From contig JAODTK010005925.1 of NCBI GenBank assembly GCA_026419785.1, positions 67,501 to 131,500 of the forward strand: a stretch of DNA of 64,000 nt. Reading direction: 5' to 3'. Position 1 is the stretch's first letter. Every line of letters starts with the position of its first letter. The position numbers were made by a program, and so were the translations under genes. Shown piece after piece: positions 60,081 to 64,000 of this stretch. Under the pieces are notes generated by a model. The model saw only the letters and a program-made list of their open reading frames with translations, did not search any database and was not told where the DNA came from. Source of the stretch: Sclerodactyla briareus. Taxonomy: Eukaryota > Echinodermata > Holothuroidea > Dendrochirotida > Sclerodactylidae.

Positions 60081-60365
60081 CCCCTACATTCGGGGCCTTC
60101 CAACTTTGGCACACAATATTTGTAGAATACAAAACTGTTATAAATCATGAGCCACAACAAATGTTCCAAATTTATTATTACTGCATCGGTGTAACGTTGA
60201 GTGACGCCTTTTGCGCTTCTCTATTTCCCAAACAAAGCTAATGGTATTTGTCTCGTTTTATTTCATTCATGTTTCGAACATTTATTACAATGGGTCTATT
60301 TTAATGATCTCTTCATATGCATATTTTTTTCCATTGTTTTATCGTTTTGTGCTGTACAGTTGTTG

Positions 60366-60690
60366 GTTGTGGAGCGTGGTGGCCTAATTGGCTAAGGCGT
60401 CGAGCTTGGTAACCCAGAGGTTGTGGGTTCGAGTCAGCCACGTTGTACCCTCGAGCAATGTACTTTATCCCACGGCCTTGCTTTCATCTTCCGCCAGGTG
60501 TACAAATGGGAAGACGGTGAGGTATCAGAACACAACTGGCGCTGATTAGCTGTCGCTATATAATCTCTCCGGGATTGTCGGAGGTCGTACTGGTTTTCCT
60601 TCTCGATCGGGGCTCATGTTGGTAAAGCGCTTTGAGCACTTCGGTAGTAGCGCTTTATAAGAAATTGACATTATAATTTCGTATTAGGGC
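60366..60690 (+). mobile_element. tRNA-derived SINE (family B)
   Basis: The first ~75 bp resemble a tRNA: GCGTGG near 60374 can pair with CCACG near 60438 as an acceptor stem, TGGCCTAATTGGCTAAGG is an A-box/D-arm segment, and GTGGGTTCGAGTC is a B box/T arm. A ~180-bp body follows. The 3' part, GTAAAGCGCTTTGAGCACTT then TAGTAGCGCTTTATAAG, is the tail type that many SINEs share with L2/CR1-like LINEs. It is not a functional tRNA gene. No poly-A or microsatellite tail and no clear target duplication were seen. Confidence 0.8.
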
Positions 60691-62974
60691 CTCTGGGAAA
60701 TTAGCTACATGCTAACCGAGTAACCCTTTTGAAAGTTTAAATAAAAACAATACCGTTTACTTGATCCTGAATTCCCGGTGATAGATCCTACTCGACAAGG
60801 ATACAAGCTCGATAAAACAAGCTATTTCAATTATTATTTGTGTTAGCCAGGTTCCACTTTGACCTGAACTCCTGATGTTTTCTGGTCACGTCACTGTAAA
60901 CAATCAGAACTACAGCACAATAGCTGTCTACTGTAGTCTGCAGCATCGGGCCAACAACTTTTCCATGACATGATATTAGGAACGTTGATTCGTCGCTATA
61001 GCCCGGAATCCTTGTAAGGACATTCAACAACATTTATTGTGTACACATCTGGGAAACAGAAAACGCCGGTTACTAAAGTTTGTCGCAAAAGTGATTCCTG
61101 TACAGAACACGTTTCCTCATACTGAAATTGCGTTGACGTTGATAATTTACCTCCCATTGATGCTATCAAATTACAGCGGTTGAAAGGTAATTTCACACTA
61201 GAGAGAATCACATGAGAAGCATCAGAGCTATGAACCTCAGTATTCCCGCTATTGAAAGTGACATTTTCAAGATCGCTGAATAAAAAATAAAAAATAAAAA
61301 TCCTCTCTGAATTTGCAAGCATGGAAGTGCGGAAAGAATACAGGCGTTTCAAACCAAGTGATGATGAACATAACTAGGCTGCCGATTGTCAAATTACATA
61401 AATCTGTAGATTTGTCTATTATCCACTGTGGGTCACCTGTGAGACTGACTGTATTCCACACATATGGGCATGCGTATGCGATGAATTTCCTTTGTCAACT
61501 TGGCTTTAGACTATGCTAGATCGAGTGTACCGCCCAGAAGCTGATCTCCTTTTAGTCTCCGTTGGGCGATTTTTCTTTTTGGAGGGTAAGAGCAATGCGC
61601 ATCATACATAGGCGTAGGGGGCAACGGACTAGGCTACAGCAGCAGCCACAACCCCAAGATTTAGCAACAGAGAACTCAGGCAGATAACTGAGATAACATT
61701 GGGCTGAGTTACCCGATTTTTTATTGCGACCTTCGCGCGCATTTATCTCTTTCTGTATTATGTCGTGTTTTTCGTATAGCGCTGAAATTCGGGCAGGTCC
61801 TGAATATTGCCCCAAGCCTCCAAAACCAAGGTTTGCAATACGCCTTGGATGTACAACTCTGAAGTGAATTAGGTTCGGGTACCTGGCACGCCATTGCATA
61901 CAGGCAATGCATTCGACGATATTACAGCCTGTTTCCGTCACATATATGCATTGTCCCCCACTCCCCTCAGGCTGGATGTAAGGTTTGGGGTGGTCAATGA
62001 TTTTTATCTCATTTAATTATTGACGGCTAAGTTATCTCATTTTCCCGTATTTGTTGTTTAACGAGTAGGCTAATCACCAGTCTATGGGTCGCATCCATAT
62101 GGTTGAGTGCAATGTCGATGCATGAGACGAGTAGAAATATAACCTCAAAAAAGTTTCAATAATTCCCTTTCCCTGCTTTTCTTGTTTTTCGATCTCTGCT
62201 CGGTTGTTTAGCACTGAGAGTTGAACTCAATTATGTATTTGTTACTAAGGGGGTTTCATCCATTAACGCCTGAAGAACAGAAATACTAACGGAGAACGTG
62301 GGTTCTTGTTCAATGTGACTGTTAATTCATCAATCTAACATAGAGGGAGACATGTAAACACACACCAGTAAACAATGAGTTTTTTTTCTTTTACACCGGC
62401 ATAAATGAGTGTCTGCTTAAATAAAATTATGTTTGGGAGGAGGAATTATTAGGCTATAATTTAGTGTCCCCGGTACTGACTGTACCAGTCTCTAGTGTTC
62501 CGCAATCTGTATTATGGGGCCCACACATACCGCGTGCTCCGAACCCCCCACATGCTGAATCCGGCCCTGGGTATACGTCACTGAACCGACACCTAGATCT
62601 TGTAAAAGGGTAGCACCTCACTGGCCAGGATACGACTGACGTATCTTGTGTCGCATGCTTGGTTAACAGTGTACATCAACAAAACACGGGTATCAGACAG
62701 ATTCAGATAGATGTTCTGTGGAAAGGAAAACTGTTAAGCATTTTACAATTATTCAGTGAGTGGGACAGAAAACTACTTTGTCACTGCATCCGTGATAGGC
62801 TTCCTGCTGAACTTCCCCCGTTTATAAACATAATATTTTATTATTATAAGGAAATGAGGTGTCACACATGTAACCGTACCTGACACCTGATTGCACGGAC
62901 CAGGAAGTATGCCCATTGCAAACTTGTTCCATTGCCTGCCTTGTTCATCTTTGAGCACTTTATGTTGGCAATGA
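60691..62974. other. No supported gene
   Basis: Overlapping minus frames (60996-61352 of 118 codons and 61552-61941 of 129 codons) have no recognisable domain. The first starts with a hydrophobic stretch IFIFYFLFSDL. AAAAATAAAAAAT-type low complexity lies at 61280-61302. Confidence 0.4.
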
Positions 62975-63795
62975 CGACCATCTACAATCACACAGAGAAT
63001 ATGTGACAGTTCCTAGATAACTAGTGACGATGACATTCTACAATCGCAAAGACCTATGTTACAGTTCCTAGATAACTAGTGACGATGACATTCTACAATC
63101 GCAAAGACCTATGTTACAGTTCCTAGATAATAGTGATGATGACCATCTACAATCACACAGACCTTTGTGACAGTTCCTAGATGATTAGGAATGGTGACCA
63201 TCTACAATCACACAGACCTTTTGACTGCTCCTAGACGATTATTGATGATGATAATCTACAATCACACAGACCTATGTAACGCTCCCTAGATGATTATCAT
63301 TGATGCCTATCTACAATCACAATGTAACGCTTTCTAGGTGATTATTGATGATAACCATCTACGGTCACAATAAATATGTAACAGTTTTTAGATGATCGTT
63401 GATGATGACCATCTACAATCACACAGACCAATGTGACATTTCCTAGAAGATTATTGATGATGACCATCTACAATCACAAAGTCCTATGTGACAGTTCCTA
63501 AATATTGTTGATGAGACCATCTACAACCAATGTGACAATTCCTAGATAACTATTGTTAATGACCATCTACAATCACAAAGTCCTATGTGACAGTTCCTAG
63601 ATAATAGTGATGATGACCATCTACAATCACACAGAGAATATGTGACAGTTCCTAGATAATAGTGATGATGACCATCTACAATCACAAAGTCCTATGTGAC
63701 AGTTCCTAGATAATAGTGATGATGACCATCTACAATCACACAGACCTATGTGGCGGTTTCACGATAACCATTTATGATGACCAGCTACAACCATG
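62975..63795 (+). repeat. ~55-bp minisatellite, about 16 units
   Basis: The anchor CCATCTACAATCAC recurs near 62978, 63034, 63089, 63143, 63198, 63253, 63307, 63354, 63409, 63463, 63517, 63563, 63617, 63671, 63725 and 63781. The spacing is 54-56 bp with two shortened units of about 46-47 bp. A second conserved block is TGACAGTTCCTAGATAA. Adjacent units at 63005-63125 are nearly identical, pointing to recent local amplification. Confidence 0.95.
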
Positions 63796-64000
63796 AGGAA
63801 GATATCGTTTACATCAGACCATGCAGTTCGTCCTTCAAGCCAAGATAATTCACTTCTGTTTGCTCAGGCCTACAGGGAATGATGAACTTTGTTGTAAGTT
63901 GTAGGACTAATTCGCTTGGTTACCCCAGATAAGAATACGTACTGACGCGATACTGACACCCTACATTCTGTATGGCAAATCACTTAGTGTGATAGTAACA
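63796..64000. other. No recognisable feature
   Basis: Unique-looking sequence up to the window edge. Confidence 0.4.

Noticed and set aside
60374-60444. Possible functional tRNA gene
   Set aside because: Stems are imperfect and the unit continues into a SINE body and tail, so it is a tRNA-derived retroposon head.
61552-61941. 129-codon minus frame
   Set aside because: No recognisable domain or homologous copy in the window. An overlapping frame in another phase is also open.
62975-63795. CRISPR-like regular array
   Set aside because: The units are whole tandem repeats with no variable spacers, no leader and no cas genes, in eukaryotic DNA.

Overview
The window looks like non-model invertebrate animal DNA. 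An echinoderm or another marine invertebrate deuterostome is my best guess from the mix of elements: a DIRS retrotransposon, CR1-like and REL-endonuclease LINEs, tRNA-derived SINEs with a microsatellite tail, and a foldback element of the kind first described in sea urchins. The species cannot be fixed from sequence alone. I see no intact protein-coding gene. The longest reading frames are either broken retrotransposon fragments or unsupported chance frames. The window is best read as repeat-dense intergenic (or very long intronic) DNA in which old mobile elements, tandem arrays and local duplications overlap.

Layout, left half. Bases 1-95 are a scrap of a dispersed tandem-array family. A SINE 3' part lies at 1086-1506. 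A broken DIRS-like element with inverted ends and an internal complementary region fills about 1728-5972. A dispersed repeat (7690-8335) has a second copy near 59.3-60.1 kb. A hairpin plus 115-bp tandem units lies at 10.68-11.24 kb. A foldback element with 26-bp subrepeats in both arms occupies 12031-12910. Degenerate ~355-bp tandem units (14.03-15.23 kb), a second SINE (15289-15601), a 308-bp duplication (17.4-17.97 kb) and a ~300-bp tandem array beginning in a TG microsatellite (18.26-19.43 kb) follow. A very large imperfect inverted repeat spans 19.69-29.66 kb; its right arm is split by ~2.5 kb of extra sequence.

Layout, right half. A GT tract with ~135-bp units (30.03-30.56 kb) is followed by poorly characterised DNA to 34.4 kb. 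A REL-endonuclease LINE remnant on the minus strand sits between two TAA-type microsatellites (34.39-35.33 kb), next to a CR1-like LINE tail and a complete SINE ending in (AAATC)n (to 36174). Two more minus-oriented copies of the ~300-bp array lie at 42.53-43.27 and 47.35-48.15 kb. The second abuts an (ACAT)n tract that is the 3' tail of a minus-strand REL-endonuclease LINE (48.25-50.23 kb). From about 45 to 58.5 kb the sequence is a patchwork of at least seven local duplicate pairs, with a few candidate exons. A CR1-like LINE (56.58-58.06 kb) lies inside it. A tRNA-derived SINE (60366-60690) and a ~55-bp minisatellite (62975-63795) close the window.

Cross-cutting signals: long G or C homopolymers are unusually common, and the tandem-array families repeatedly carry direct repeats of the nuclear-receptor half-site AGGTCA with DR0, DR1, DR4 or DR5 spacing. 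Identifications rest on reading motifs by eye; no alignment or database search was run.
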